NCBI RefSeq assembly: GCF_014696385.1
Contig: NZ_JACJQB010000019.1
Coordinates: 1-64,000, forward strand
DNA: 64,000 bases
Direction of reading: 5' to 3'
DNA from: Pseudanabaena mucicola FACHB-723
GTDB taxonomy: Bacteria > Cyanobacteriota > Cyanobacteriia > Pseudanabaenales > Pseudanabaenaceae
Numbering within the stretch: position 1 is the stretch's first letter; every line of letters starts with the position of its first letter. The notes beneath the pieces were generated by a model. The model worked only from the letters and a program-made list of their open reading frames with translations. It made no database searches and was not told the DNA's origin. Shown here in pieces: positions 9,354 to 17,653 of the stretch. The translations under genes were made by a program, and so were the position numbers.

Positions 9354-10205
9354 ATGGTTATCATTCAAAATAAATCAGGGCAGCTTGCAAATAGATTGTT
9401 TTTGTTTAGTCATTTTATTGCTAATGCGATCGAGAATGAATACTTTTTAATAAACCCGACTTTTGATGAGTATTGTCAATATTTTTACGCTACTCGAAGT
9501 AATGATTTTGGCAGCTATTTCATTTACACAAGATTTCCAATAAATATTCCATTCATTTTATTTAAAATATGTTTTTATTTAGCTGTAAAAATATTCCCTA
9601 TATCTAGGTGGCATGAATTTGTAGAATGTTCTACAGATGAAGAAATTAGTCTCAGCAATACTAATTTCTTAAACAAATTTAAAACCAAAATTACAATAGT
9701 AAATGGATGGTTATTTAGAGACAACAAAAATTTCTTGAAACACAGTGACATCATAAGAAGTTTTTTTACTCCTGATACAGAAGTTTTAGAGGCAATTAAT
9801 CAACTCATATTAGATTGTAGAAATCGATGTGAGATAATAGTAGGCGTTCATATAAGAAGAGGTGATTATAAACTTTGGGAAAATGGGAAATATTACTTTA
9901 ATGATGATGTGTATATAAATAAAATGAATCAATTAGAAAAATGTTTCAATTTAATAGGTAAGCGAGTATTATTTTTGATATGTTCAAACGAACCTATAGA
10001 GATAGATAATTTTAGAGAAAAAAACATACAGCTGGGAATAGGTCTAATTATAGAAGACTTGTATTCTCTTGCTCAATGCGATTATTTAATAGGTCCTCCA
10101 AGTACTTATTCAATGTGGGCATCCTTTTATGGAAAAGTTCCCTTGTTGCATATTCGTGAAAAATCTCAAATCCTAAAACTAGAGAATTTTACAATAGTAA
10201 CTTAG
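9354..10205 (+). CDS. GT11-like alpha-1,2-fucosyltransferase family protein
   Basis: A 283-residue protein with the GVHIRRGDY motif at about residues 164-172, the nucleotide-sugar-binding signature of alpha-1,2- and alpha-1,6-fucosyltransferases (HxRRGDY). The N-terminal NKSGQLANRLFLFSHFIANAIE corresponds to the family's G-x-L-x-N-x-x-F region. The late segment LAQCDYLIGPPSTYSMWASFYG matches the usual C-terminal S-x-F-S-W-W-like motif. It probably transfers fucose or another deoxysugar onto a surface glycan. The gene is distinctly AT-rich and nearly free of HIP1 sites, unlike the rfb genes, which suggests transfer. It is convergent with the next gene. Confidence 0.75.
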   Translation: MVIIQNKSGQLANRLFLFSHFIANAIENEYFLINPTFDEYCQYFYATRSNDFGSYFIYTRFPINIPFILFKICFYLAVKIFPISRWHEFVECSTDEEISLSNTNFLNKFKTKITIVNGWLFRDNKNFLKHSDIIRSFFTPDTEVLEAINQLILDCRNRCEIIVGVHIRRGDYKLWENGKYYFNDDVYINKMNQLEKCFNLIGKRVLFLICSNEPIEIDNFREKNIQLGIGLIIEDLYSLAQCDYLIGPPSTYSMWASFYGKVPLLHIREKSQILKLENFTIVT

Positions 10206-10219
10206 TAAATGACCTAAAT

Positions 10220-10335
10220 TGCTACCCAAAGATTGACACTAGAAGGTATTTGCAAATAAATCATTAGGGTGGCTAAAATGATTGCTATGTATACATTTAA
10301 GCTAAAGTTCTGTAAAAATGCTACCCAAAGATTGA
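10220..10335. repeat. Direct repeat pair, 17 bp, start-to-start 99 bp
   Basis: Identical copies of TGCTACCCAAAGATTGA at 10220-10236 and 10319-10335. The second copy continues as AAC, giving GATTGAAAC, the ending of many cyanobacterial CRISPR repeats. With only two copies and a long non-matching interval, no CRISPR array is supported. It may be a leftover of duplication or of an insertion event in this AT-rich patch. Confidence 0.5.
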
Positions 10336-10455
10336 AACCTCTACAAATTAGGGATAATCAGGGAATTAATAATTATTTTACAAATACTTTCTAAGAGCAT
10401 GACTTTAAGCGCAAATCGCCTATCAGTCAAGGCATGGATAGCTTCAAAAGCAAAA

Positions 10456-10498
10456 AAAAGCTGAGGCTTTTATTTCTTCAAACCTAGTCTCAGCTTTT
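10456..10498. terminator. Bidirectional terminator hairpin
   Basis: Arms AAAAGCTGAG (10456-10465) and CTCAGCTTTT (10489-10498), with T-rich sequence after on the plus strand and A-rich sequence before. It lies between the convergent genes ending at 10205 and 10550, so it can serve both. Confidence 0.7.
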
Positions 10499-10549
10499 CT
10501 TTTGTTTTTGTCTACTCCGTCTAACTCATGTTTTTTAATGAAGTTTTTA

Positions 10550-11542
10550 TTAGCAAAAACTTTTCAGAAGAAGTTCAATTTTGTGAAATATAGGCTTTAT
10601 CATTGTTTTTAAAGGTGCTTGTAGTGTGTACATAGCTCTATCTAGATAATGTTTGTTTTTTTCTTTAAAATATTTACCACGATAATAATTAGGTATAAGG
10701 GTTTTCGCCCAACCTTGAAAATGGATATTATGAAAATGGATAATAGTTTTATCTCTACGTAATCCTAACGGTTTATTATCCTGAAAAATTGTTTTTTTAT
10801 GATTATTTTGTAATTCATATTCATTTTCTAAAAAGTTAGAAGACGAATTAAAATTTACATCAAAACAACCTTCTCGATTATTTAACAAAAAATTAATTAC
10901 ACAATCACTATATTCTCGACTAAAAAGATATAGTGTTGTCATATCACATATACCACCAGAAACTTTATTGTTAATATGCCAATTCCATTTTTGGTTGTAC
11001 ATATTTAATAAATTTTGTCGCTTAAAAGTATCAATAGTAAACTCGCAAAATCTTCTTAGAATATCCTGTGTCCAATAAGATATATGACCACCCGAATACC
11101 AATAATAAGAAGTATGCTCCTGTTTAGGAATTAGAAAAGCACAGCTATCTTTAATTTCAGGATATAGGCGTGATATGTGATTTGGATTAGTAAAAATGAG
11201 CACATCTGAGTCAAGGTAAAATACCTGATTAATATTGTTTTTTTCCATATATTCAAGCAGGTAAAACCATCTCAGCCAGCAAAACATTTCATAATTTGGA
11301 GAGTTGCTAGAAAGGTGTTTATAGATTTGAGTAAATTCTTGTGCTAGATCAGTATATAAATCACTTATTAGAGATATCTGTAATCCCTCTATGTCAGAAT
11401 TAGCTTTGACATCACTAATTAAAGTTACATGAGAATTGTTATTAACTAATAGCGCTTGGCGTAAAACATAAGGAAGATACCAGCTATCTCCTTTGTGTAT
11501 GAATACAATTGGAATTGGTTGAGATATTTTGTCTATTTCCAT
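10550..11542 (-). CDS. Glycosyltransferase with DxD motif, unknown specificity
   Basis: A 330-residue protein of GT-A type. The segment NQVFYLDSDVLIFTNP (about residues 104-119) holds the D-S-D nucleotide-sugar/metal motif, and the N-terminus PIVFIHKGDSWYLPYVLRQALLVNNNSHVTLISD looks like the start of a nucleotide-binding fold. The C-terminal helix is very basic. The family is close to GT8- or DUF-type sugar transferases but I cannot name it. Base composition is AT-rich like the adjacent fucosyltransferase-like gene, so both belong to the same putatively acquired patch next to the rhamnose operon. Confidence 0.7.
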   Translation of the reverse strand: MEIDKISQPIPIVFIHKGDSWYLPYVLRQALLVNNNSHVTLISDVKANSDIEGLQISLISDLYTDLAQEFTQIYKHLSSNSPNYEMFCWLRWFYLLEYMEKNNINQVFYLDSDVLIFTNPNHISRLYPEIKDSCAFLIPKQEHTSYYWYSGGHISYWTQDILRRFCEFTIDTFKRQNLLNMYNQKWNWHINNKVSGGICDMTTLYLFSREYSDCVINFLLNNREGCFDVNFNSSSNFLENEYELQNNHKKTIFQDNKPLGLRRDKTIIHFHNIHFQGWAKTLIPNYYRGKYFKEKNKHYLDRAMYTLQAPLKTMIKPIFHKIELLLKSFC

Positions 11543-11661
11543 CTTTTACTCTATATTCATCAAACTAAATATCATCGAATTTCTACTGCCTAATGTCAAA
11601 GTATTCAACGCTAAGGAGTGAAGATAATATGGTTCTGTATATTCATGATTATTTACTTCGA

Positions 11662-12417
11662 TTACGAATCGCGATCGACTTTGACAAAGTTGTAGGGCGC
11701 AGTGAAATCGTTGTAGCGGATGCGGAGACGATTTTCAAATTGCTTGTCTAGATCTTCAACGGCAGCAGCAAATTCAGCTTCCCGATCCCAGTCAATTAGA
11801 AAAGAACCGTTATAGATCATGCTTTCCGTCAGCATTTCACCCTCAGCATATTCATGGGCTAATGGTTGGAGAGTATTAATAAAGGCATCAATAATCGCTT
11901 GCTGACGTTGCTCGATCGCAGATTCTAGTTCTTGCCCGATTTCAATTGCCTCATCCATACTGAGCATTTTACCCATTAGCGATTCCCGCTTTTGCTGTAG
12001 GGATTTATTTTCAGCAACAGCAAGATTTAACTCCTCATTTTGATTCCAAAATAATTTAATGCTAACTTCGCGCTTACCAATCAGGTTTTTGATTAGCTCC
12101 TTGAGTTTTGTTTCATAGGGAATGAGCAAATCCCGTTGCACTTCTTCCCATTCATCGACCACCAGCCCAAACTGCAATGGTAATGGTACAGCTTGATGCG
12201 GATCGATCGCCTTCATCAGTGATTCGAGGACAGTTTCGTGGGTGATCAGGTTCGAGCGACTGGCGAGATAGCGATCTTGTTGAGCTTCACTATAGGCGAT
12301 CGCAAAAGGTGGTAGGGGATAAAACTGAACGGGCTGAGCATTCATACCTTGAAGATCGAGATCTTTGACTAACTCGATATTGTCAGTTTGCAAAATTGCG
12401 TACAGGTAAAGGCTCAT
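11662..12417 (-). CDS. gvpF: Gas vesicle protein GvpL/GvpF family
   Basis: The 251-residue protein begins MSLYLYAIL and shows the GvpL/GvpF pattern: RSNLITHETVLESLM (residues about 53-67), VPLPLQFGLVV, REVSIKLFWN, a central charged helix, and the strongly conserved end YNGSFLIDWDREAEFAAAV...RLRIRYNDFTAPYNFVKV. GvpF/L proteins are accessory or minor structural proteins in gas vesicle assembly and bind GvpA. No gvpA, gvpN, gvpK or other gvp gene is present here; its upstream neighbour, 6 bases away on the same strand, is a phosphoesterase. It may be a dispersed paralogue. The choice between F and L names is not certain. Confidence 0.85.
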   Translation of the reverse strand: MSLYLYAILQTDNIELVKDLDLQGMNAQPVQFYPLPPFAIAYSEAQQDRYLASRSNLITHETVLESLMKAIDPHQAVPLPLQFGLVVDEWEEVQRDLLIPYETKLKELIKNLIGKREVSIKLFWNQNEELNLAVAENKSLQQKRESLMGKMLSMDEAIEIGQELESAIEQRQQAIIDAFINTLQPLAHEYAEGEMLTESMIYNGSFLIDWDREAEFAAAVEDLDKQFENRLRIRYNDFTAPYNFVKVDRDS

Positions 12418-12423
12418 GAAGGT

Positions 12424-13365
12424 TTAACTAGGTTTAGTGATGATGGCACGATCGAAAACTTTGCCATTGGTGGCGATCGCCTTGGTGATGATTTTATCTC
12501 GATAGACATCAAAAGTCATAAAGCTAAACTGAGAACTTGACACAGCCGTTAAATTTGACTTTCCAAAAACATATAAGGGTGCGCCGCCACCACCATTGAC
12601 AATATAGGTTGTACCATCAATCGGCATAAATCGCTCATAGCCATGATCATGCCCACAGAGATAAATGGAGACTTGGTGCTTGGCGAATATTGGCGCAAGT
12701 TTAGCCTCGATGTCTAGTTTACCGCCATGTCTACCTGATGAATAAATGGGGTGATGTCCAAAGACGATTTTCCAAAGGGCAGTGCTTTGGGCTAATTGTT
12801 GATCGAGCCATGCTAGTTGTATATCCCAAGCAGCATTGTGATTAGTATCAAGGGCAAAAAATTCGACGGATTCTTGATCGGTAACGCCTTGTTGAAATGA
12901 ATAATAGCGATCGCGCATATTAAACAGTGGGTAATTAATTTGATCAAGACCGTTATTAGACTTGATGATGTCGTGATTGCCCAACACTGCATAAAATTTC
13001 ACATTACGCCTGAGCAAAGGTTCGTAGGGCTGCTCAAAGGCTGTTGTTACTAAACTAATTTCACCGTGGGGATAAATATTGTCACCTGCCATTAGCACAA
13101 GCGGGAAAGGTTGTGCCTGATAGGTTTGGAACATGGCATTGGCAACCGCATACTGATCACGACTACCTACACCCGTATCGGCGATCGCAGCAAATCGTAG
13201 CAACCTTCCTTCACTCGGTTCAGGAAAATTATTTTGGAGATTACTAATTGGCGAATTAGCTAAAACTGGTTCATATTCATTTTTAGATCGGGAAACTGCC
13301 GCATAAACTAGCGAACCAACTAGTGGTAATCCAAATAACCTCAATAAAAGCTGACGGCGTTTCAT
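12424..13365 (-). CDS. Exported calcineurin-like metallophosphoesterase
   Basis: A 313-residue purple-acid-phosphatase-like phosphoesterase. The N-terminus MKRRQLLLRLFGLPLVGSLVYA carries a twin-Arg pair before a hydrophobic stretch, so export by Tat is plausible. Five metal-site motifs are in order: DTGVGS, GDNIYPHG (about residues 94-101), GNHDI, GHHPIYSSG and GHDHGYER. These supply the two-metal centre. It probably removes phosphate from organic esters outside the cytoplasm. It is followed after 6 bases by gvpF on the same strand. No Pho-box is evident to me in the 152-base region it shares with divergent rlmN. Confidence 0.88.
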   Translation of the reverse strand: MKRRQLLLRLFGLPLVGSLVYAAVSRSKNEYEPVLANSPISNLQNNFPEPSEGRLLRFAAIADTGVGSRDQYAVANAMFQTYQAQPFPLVLMAGDNIYPHGEISLVTTAFEQPYEPLLRRNVKFYAVLGNHDIIKSNNGLDQINYPLFNMRDRYYSFQQGVTDQESVEFFALDTNHNAAWDIQLAWLDQQLAQSTALWKIVFGHHPIYSSGRHGGKLDIEAKLAPIFAKHQVSIYLCGHDHGYERFMPIDGTTYIVNGGGGAPLYVFGKSNLTAVSSSQFSFMTFDVYRDKIITKAIATNGKVFDRAIITKPS

Positions 13366-13517
13366 AACTTTCTAGAGAAGATCATTGAAAGCACTATATC
13401 AACAAACCATTATGGTCGCTGTAGTGTGACACACTCAGGTTATGTGTGTTGGTGAGCTATGGCAACGATTCTAATTTTTTGATAAAATAGCCTATCTGTC
13501 CCATTTGTCGATCTGTC

Positions 13518-14588
13518 ATGACTGTCAACGCACTGCCAAAATCTGACTCCAAGGTGTTACCACTATTGGGGCGCTCACTATCTGAACTGACGGAATGGGT
13601 GGAATCGCAAGGACAGCCTCGCTATCGTGGCAAGCAACTCTACGAATGGCTCTACACAAGAGGGGCAAGAGATTTAGGAGATATCACGGTTTTCCCCAAG
13701 GCATGGAGAGAAGAATTTGCCGCGAACCCAACTATTGAAATAGGGCGATCGCAAATTCATCTCCATAAACAAAGTCGTGATGGCACAGAGAAACTGCTCT
13801 TAAAATTGGCGGATGGCGAAATTGTCGAAACCGTTGGGATTCCCACTAGCAAGCGTTTGACAGTATGTGTCTCGACTCAAGTGGGCTGCCCAATGGCATG
13901 TGATTTTTGTGCAACGGGTAAAGGCGGCTTTCGTCGCAACTTGGCAAAGCATGAAATTATTGACCAAGTGCTGACAGTGCAGGAAGTAATGCAGCAGCGC
14001 GTGAGCCATATTGTGTTTATGGGCATGGGCGAACCATTGCTCAATTATGAAAATCTGGTCGGTGCAATTCAGGTGATTAATAAAGATATTGGCATCGGTC
14101 AACGCAATATCACCGTATCGACTGTCGGCATCCCTAATCAAATTCCCCGTTTTGCCCAAGAGCATCTCCAAGTCACCCTCGCTGTCAGTCTCCATGCTCC
14201 CAATCAACAGGTTCGTGCTCAAGTGATTCCCTCCGCCGATCGCTATCCGATGGCAGCCCTTATGGATGACTGCCGCCAGTATGTGGAGATTACAGGTAGA
14301 CGGATTAGCTTTGAATATACATTGCTCGCTGGTATTAATGACTCAGCAGAACAAGCGGAAGAACTAGCACACCTGATTCGTGGCTTCCAAAGTCACGTTA
14401 ATTTAATTCCTTACAATCCTGTCAGTGATTCTGATTACCAACGCCCCAGCGAAAGCGAAATTCAAACCTTTGTCAAGGTTCTAGAGGATTACAACATTGC
14501 GGTGAGTGTCAGGCGGACAAGGGGGATCGAAGCTGAGGCCGCCTGTGGTCAACTCAGGGGACAGCATGAAAAAGCGGTTACCCGTTAA
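13518..14588 (+). CDS. rlmN: Dual-specificity 23S rRNA/tRNA adenine-C2 methyltransferase RlmN
   Basis: Radical-SAM enzyme that methylates C2 of A2503 in 23S rRNA and of A37 in some tRNAs. The 4Fe-4S motif is CPMACDFC at residues 124-131. SAM-binding segments include [14 protein letters not shown] and [13 protein letters not shown]. The C-terminal methyl-carrying cysteine is in [10 protein letters not shown] (about residue 343). The N-terminal helix pair [14 protein letters not shown] is typical of RlmN. Length 356 is normal. A strong terminator follows at 14603-14641. Confidence 0.96.
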   Translation: MTVNALPKSDSKVLPLLGRSLSELTEWVESQGQPRYRGKQLYEWLYTRGARDLGDITVFPKAWREEFAANPTIEIGRSQIHLHKQSRDGTEKLLLKLADGEIVETVGIPTSKRLTVCVSTQVGCPMACDFCATGKGGFRRNLAKHEIIDQVLTVQEVMQQRVSHIVFMGMGEPLLNYENLVGAIQVINKDIGIGQRNITVSTVGIPNQIPRFAQEHLQVTLAVSLHAPNQQVRAQVIPSADRYPMAALMDDCRQYVEITGRRISFEYTLLAGINDSAEQAEELAHLIRGFQSHVNLIPYNPVSDSDYQRPSESEIQTFVKVLEDYNIAVSVRRTRGIEAEAACGQLRGQHEKAVTR

Positions 14589-14602
14589 AAATTTGTTGCA
14601 CA

Positions 14603-14641
14603 AAAAACAGAGTCAGGGCAAAGCCCTGACTCTGTTTTTTT
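14603..14641 (+). terminator. rlmN terminator
   Basis: Perfect 17-bp arms (14603-14619 and 14623-14639) around a short loop, GC-rich core and run of T. It is 14 bases after the rlmN stop. Confidence 0.9.
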
Positions 14642-14660
14642 GATCTCCCCCTAACAAAAT

Positions 14661-14685
14661 ATAAGACTCGCGATGCGAGTCTTAT
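14661..14685 (-). terminator. Hairpin after the 47-residue gene
   Basis: Arms ATAAGACTCGC and GCGAGTCTTAT with a 3-base loop. On the minus strand it follows the stop of the small gene at 14690 by four bases and is followed by a T-rich stretch. Confidence 0.7.
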
Positions 14686-14689
14686 AACC

Positions 14690-14833
14690 TTAATGGCGAT
14701 GGTTGCGCCGAGAGTTATTTCTTACTGGTATAGGAATCAACTCAGGTTGGGGCTGATTTTGACCCAACAGGGCTTCCAACACGCGATTTAGAATTTCGCC
14801 GATCTCTTTCAGTGCTTTCTTGATCGCTTTCAC
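14690..14833 (-). CDS. Small basic protein, 47 residues
   Basis: Reads from a GTG start at 14833 to TAA at 14690-14692. The translation begins VKAIKKALKEIGEILNRV and ends in a basic tail, NSRRNHRH. An amphipathic helix with alternating Lys/Glu occupies the first 25 residues, then Gln/Pro-rich QNQPQPELIPIPV. A GGGAG ribosome-binding site lies about 10 bases before the GTG, and a hairpin terminator follows the stop. Both signs favour a real gene. It is downstream of cinA on the same strand (34 bases). I believe similar small proteins occur in other cyanobacteria but cannot prove it. The function is unknown. Confidence 0.6.
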   Translation of the reverse strand: MKAIKKALKEIGEILNRVLEALLGQNQPQPELIPIPVRNNSRRNHRH

Positions 14834-14866
14834 TATGCTTGGCTCCCTATCATCATCTAGGTTTAT

Positions 14867-16126
14867 TTACCCAATCATAACAAATCTTTTTCTAAACAAA
14901 TCTAAAGCTGACATTACAGTTGCCTTTCTAATCCAATTTCTTCCTCTAGACGGACTAAAACGCAGCTCGATCGCCTCAACTTTGCCATCGGGATGGGCGA
15001 TCCCCACATAAACTAAGCCCACGGGCTTTTCCTCCGTGCCACCATTTGGCCCCGCGATCCCCGTAATGCTAATTGCCCAATCTGATTGCAGTTTTGCTTT
15101 TACTCCCTGCGCCATTTGTTCGGCAACGATGGCACTGACTGCCCCATGTTGATCAAGCACTTGGCGATCGACATTGAGCAAATTAACTTTGACATCATTG
15201 CTATAGCTGATCACACCGCCGAGGAAATAACTAGAACTGCCTGAAACCTCTGTGAGCGTCTCGCCTAGACAGCCACCTGTGCAGGATTCAGCAACAGCTA
15301 GGGTCTGTCCACGTTCTTGCAATAGCCTGCCTGCCACCGTTGCGAGCGTGTCGTCATCAGTACCGTAACAAAACTCACCTGTGAGTTCACGAATTTCCGC
15401 TTCGACGGGCGCAATCATAGCGATCGCAGATTCTTGGGTGCTTGCCCTTGCCGTAATTCTCAGTCTGGCTTGTCCATAGTTGGCATAAGGGGCAACGGTG
15501 GGATTTTTGAGATCAAATAGATGATTGACCTTAGTCGCAAGGGCAGATTCAGCAATCCCCCAATATAACAAGACCTTAGAGTGAAAAGTCCCCTGTCCAT
15601 AGTTTCTGGCTTGCAACAATGGCGCGGCGGTTTGCTCCCACATCGGATAAAGCTCACTCGGTACACCGGGGAAAGTGAGGATCAATAAATTTGGTTGCGG
15701 TTCCCAGATCATCCCCGGAGCTGTGCCAACGGGATTATGTAAAATTTCGGCTCCCTTGGGTAGTAACGCTTGCTTGCGGTTGTTGGCGGTCAAGGTTCTG
15801 CCTGTTTGCGCTGCCATCTGCTGGATACGTTCCCAAATTTCAGGACGTTCTTCGAGTGGTGTGTTGAAAAAATTTGCGATCGCATCGGTCGTCAAATCAT
15901 CGGGAGTAGGCCCCAACCCACCTGTAGTAATGATTAAATTAGAACGACTCGCGGCAATTTCTAGAGCTTGATGAATGCGATCGGGGTTATCACCAACCAC
16001 AGTTTGATAAAAATGTGGCACTCCCAATAAGGCTAATTGCTGTGCTAAATACTGAGCATTGCTATTGAGAATTTCACCAAGTAATAGCTCTGTACCAATG
16101 CAAAGAATTTCCGCACCAACGTTCAT
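14867..16126 (-). CDS. cinA: CinA-like protein (MoCF domain plus nicotinamide-nucleotide amidohydrolase)
   Basis: A 419-residue CinA protein. The N-terminal MoCF/competence-damage domain starts AEILCIGTELLLGEILN and has the conserved TTGGLGPTPDDLT motif near residue 68. The C-terminal PncC/CinA-C domain starts near residue 265 with VAESCTGGCLGETLTEVSGSSSYFLGGVISYSN and then SITGIAGPNGGTEEKPVGLVY. Full-length CinA proteins hydrolyse ADP-ribose and deamidate NMN in NAD recycling; some are induced with competence. The gene lies downstream of khpA on the same strand but a strong hairpin separates them. Confidence 0.93.
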   Translation of the reverse strand: MNVGAEILCIGTELLLGEILNSNAQYLAQQLALLGVPHFYQTVVGDNPDRIHQALEIAASRSNLIITTGGLGPTPDDLTTDAIANFFNTPLEERPEIWERIQQMAAQTGRTLTANNRKQALLPKGAEILHNPVGTAPGMIWEPQPNLLILTFPGVPSELYPMWEQTAAPLLQARNYGQGTFHSKVLLYWGIAESALATKVNHLFDLKNPTVAPYANYGQARLRITARASTQESAIAMIAPVEAEIRELTGEFCYGTDDDTLATVAGRLLQERGQTLAVAESCTGGCLGETLTEVSGSSSYFLGGVISYSNDVKVNLLNVDRQVLDQHGAVSAIVAEQMAQGVKAKLQSDWAISITGIAGPNGGTEEKPVGLVYVGIAHPDGKVEAIELRFSPSRGRNWIRKATVMSALDLFRKRFVMIG

Positions 16127-16163
16127 AGATTTAATCTCGCTCTAGAAGTACATAAATAAACAA

Positions 16164-16198
16164 AAAATAAAAGGGTCGCTTAGCGACCCTTTTATTTT
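16164..16198 (-). terminator. rpsP-khpA terminator
   Basis: Perfect 17-bp arms (16164-16180 and 16182-16198), with core AGGGTCGCT. The stem overlaps the khpA stop codon (16197-16199) on the minus strand. Confidence 0.88.
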
Positions 16199-16577
16199 AA
16201 TTAATGATTTCGCGCCGTTTGGGCTTTTCAACGTTAATGCGTGGACGCTCAGCTTCTTGATCTTGCTGTCCACGCTGCGATGCCGAACGTTCTTCAAAAC
16301 TTGCACTGGGGTTAGGGTCAAAAACCTCAAATCTCGCACTATGCCCAGCCTCTTCGGCGGCAGTCATCACCACCGTCCGAACTGCTTGGATTGTCCGTCC
16401 CCCTTTACCAAAAACTCGCCCCCGATCTTCTGGATCGAAAGCAACTCTGATCCAGACGCGATCGCTTTTGCTATTTGACTCAAAATCTACCCGCAGCGCC
16501 TCTGGATGGGCTAACAATGGCTTTAGCAAAAAACTAATTAAGGCGTTGTAGTCTGGCACAAGTTTAGATTGGCACAA
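16197..16577 (-). CDS. khpA: KH-domain RNA-binding protein KhpA
   Basis: A small KH-domain protein of the KhpA/YlqC family, which binds RNA and often acts with KhpB. The GxxG loop is in GRVFGKGGRTIQAVRTVV at about residues 54-71, preceded by VWIRVAFDPED. The last 40 residues are a charged, probably disordered tail that common KhpA proteins (about 75-90 residues) lack. No ATG is available: the frame opens with TTG at 16577 or GTG at 16559, so the start is uncertain. It follows rpsP by 21 bases, the usual rpsP-khpA pairing. Confidence 0.88.
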   Translation of the reverse strand: MCQSKLVPDYNALISFLLKPLLAHPEALRVDFESNSKSDRVWIRVAFDPEDRGRVFGKGGRTIQAVRTVVMTAAEEAGHSARFEVFDPNPSASFEERSASQRGQQDQEAERPRINVEKPKRREIIN

Positions 16578-16598
16578 ATTAGGAATTAATTCAGAGAG

Positions 16599-16847
16599 TT
16601 AAGCGGTAACGAGTTCAAATACCTTCGCTTTTTCGAGGATGCGACGTACTGTGTCGGTAGGTTGAGCGCCTTGCTTAATGCGAGTAACGATCGCAGGTAC
16701 ATCAAGGGTGGTTTCTTTGGTACGTGGGTTATAGAAACCTAGCTCAGCAAGGGGACGACCATCACGGCGGCTGGTGCTGTTTACGGCAACGATGCGATAG
16801 CTGGCTTCAAATTTTTTGCCAAATCGCTTTAATCTCAACTTCATCAT
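16599..16847 (-). CDS. rpsP: 30S ribosomal protein S16
   Basis: S16, a small-subunit protein needed for 30S assembly. The start [12 protein letters not shown] and the segments [29 protein letters not shown] are diagnostic. The length of 82 residues is normal. Two tandem ATG codons (16847 and 16844) could start translation; the first gives M-M-K like the common M-I-K. It heads a two-gene unit with khpA. Confidence 0.97.
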   Translation of the reverse strand: MMKLRLKRFGKKFEASYRIVAVNSTSRRDGRPLAELGFYNPRTKETTLDVPAIVTRIKQGAQPTDTVRRILEKAKVFELVTA

Positions 16848-16999
16848 GGGTTTATGGCTCTAGTGTCTGGTGGTGATCTAGTTCAATATTTTAGCAGGCT
16901 TACTAATATATCATTAATTTGGGCAACGTTTAGGTCTTGTCAAATCTCAAATTGATACAATTAAGCTCAGTTGCTTGGCGATCGCACAGGTCAAAATCC

Positions 17000-17653
17000 A
17001 TGGCTAATACAATCAGCAAACTAGAGACTATCTACCCTAGCAGTGACGGACAGCCGATGGCAGAAAGTACCGAGCATTATCAATGGATTGTGACTATCAC
17101 GGGTGGATTAGAAGCTCTATTTAAAAATGATGAGAATGTATTTGTAGCAGGAGATTTGCTTTGGTATCCTATGGAAAATCGCCCTGAAATTCGCCGTGCG
17201 CCTGATGCGATGGTGGTATTTGGTAGACCCAAGGGAGCGCGAGGTTCTTACATTCAACACCTAGAGTCAGGAATAGCCCCTCAAGTAGTGTTTGAAATTT
17301 TGTCTAGGGGCAATCGTATTTTAGAAATGTCGCGCAAGTTTGATTTTTATCAAACCTATGGGGTAGAGGAATATTATGTCTACGATCATCTTTCTAATGA
17401 TTTGGCGATATGGATCAGAAATCAAGAACAGCATCGACTAGAGCCGATTGATGATGTCCAAAATTGGATCAGCCCACGTTTAGGGATTCGCTTTGAGCTA
17501 ACTGATGAAAGCCTAAATATTTTTAATCCTGATGAAAGCAAATTTTTAACTTATCTTGAACAGGTTCAGCAAAAAGAACAGGCTCTAAATGCTATGTCTA
17601 AATATGCAGCTAAGCTTCGCGAAATGGGCATAGATCCTGAAAATATTGTATGA
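17000..17653 (+). CDS. Uma2 family (DUF820) nuclease-like protein
   Basis: Second Uma2-family gene of the window, 217 residues from the ATG at 17000. Family marks are RRAPDAMVVFGRPKG, VVFEILSRGN with the acidic Glu, KFDFYQTYGVEEYYVYD and a C-terminal coiled segment QVQQKEQALNAMSKYAAKLREMGIDPENI, which is a common end of this subfamily. An upstream in-frame start at 16937 would add 21 residues that do not look conserved. Its stop overlaps the start of the cobA-hemD gene (ATGA at 17650). The biological role is unknown. Confidence 0.85.
   Translation: MANTISKLETIYPSSDGQPMAESTEHYQWIVTITGGLEALFKNDENVFVAGDLLWYPMENRPEIRRAPDAMVVFGRPKGARGSYIQHLESGIAPQVVFEILSRGNRILEMSRKFDFYQTYGVEEYYVYDHLSNDLAIWIRNQEQHRLEPIDDVQNWISPRLGIRFELTDESLNIFNPDESKFLTYLEQVQQKEQALNAMSKYAAKLREMGIDPENIV

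Larger units (their letters stand above)
10206..10549. other. Intergenic region with 17-bp direct repeat and terminator
   Basis: No coding frame is visible in these 344 bases between two convergent genes. The 17-mer TGCTACCCAAAGATTGA occurs at 10220-10236 and again at 10319-10335. A hairpin at 10456-10498 is listed separately. The rest is AT-rich with no recognised element. Confidence 0.6.

Noticed and set aside
10220-10335. CRISPR array
   Set aside because: Only two short identical words 99 bp apart, no third copy and no cas genes nearby.
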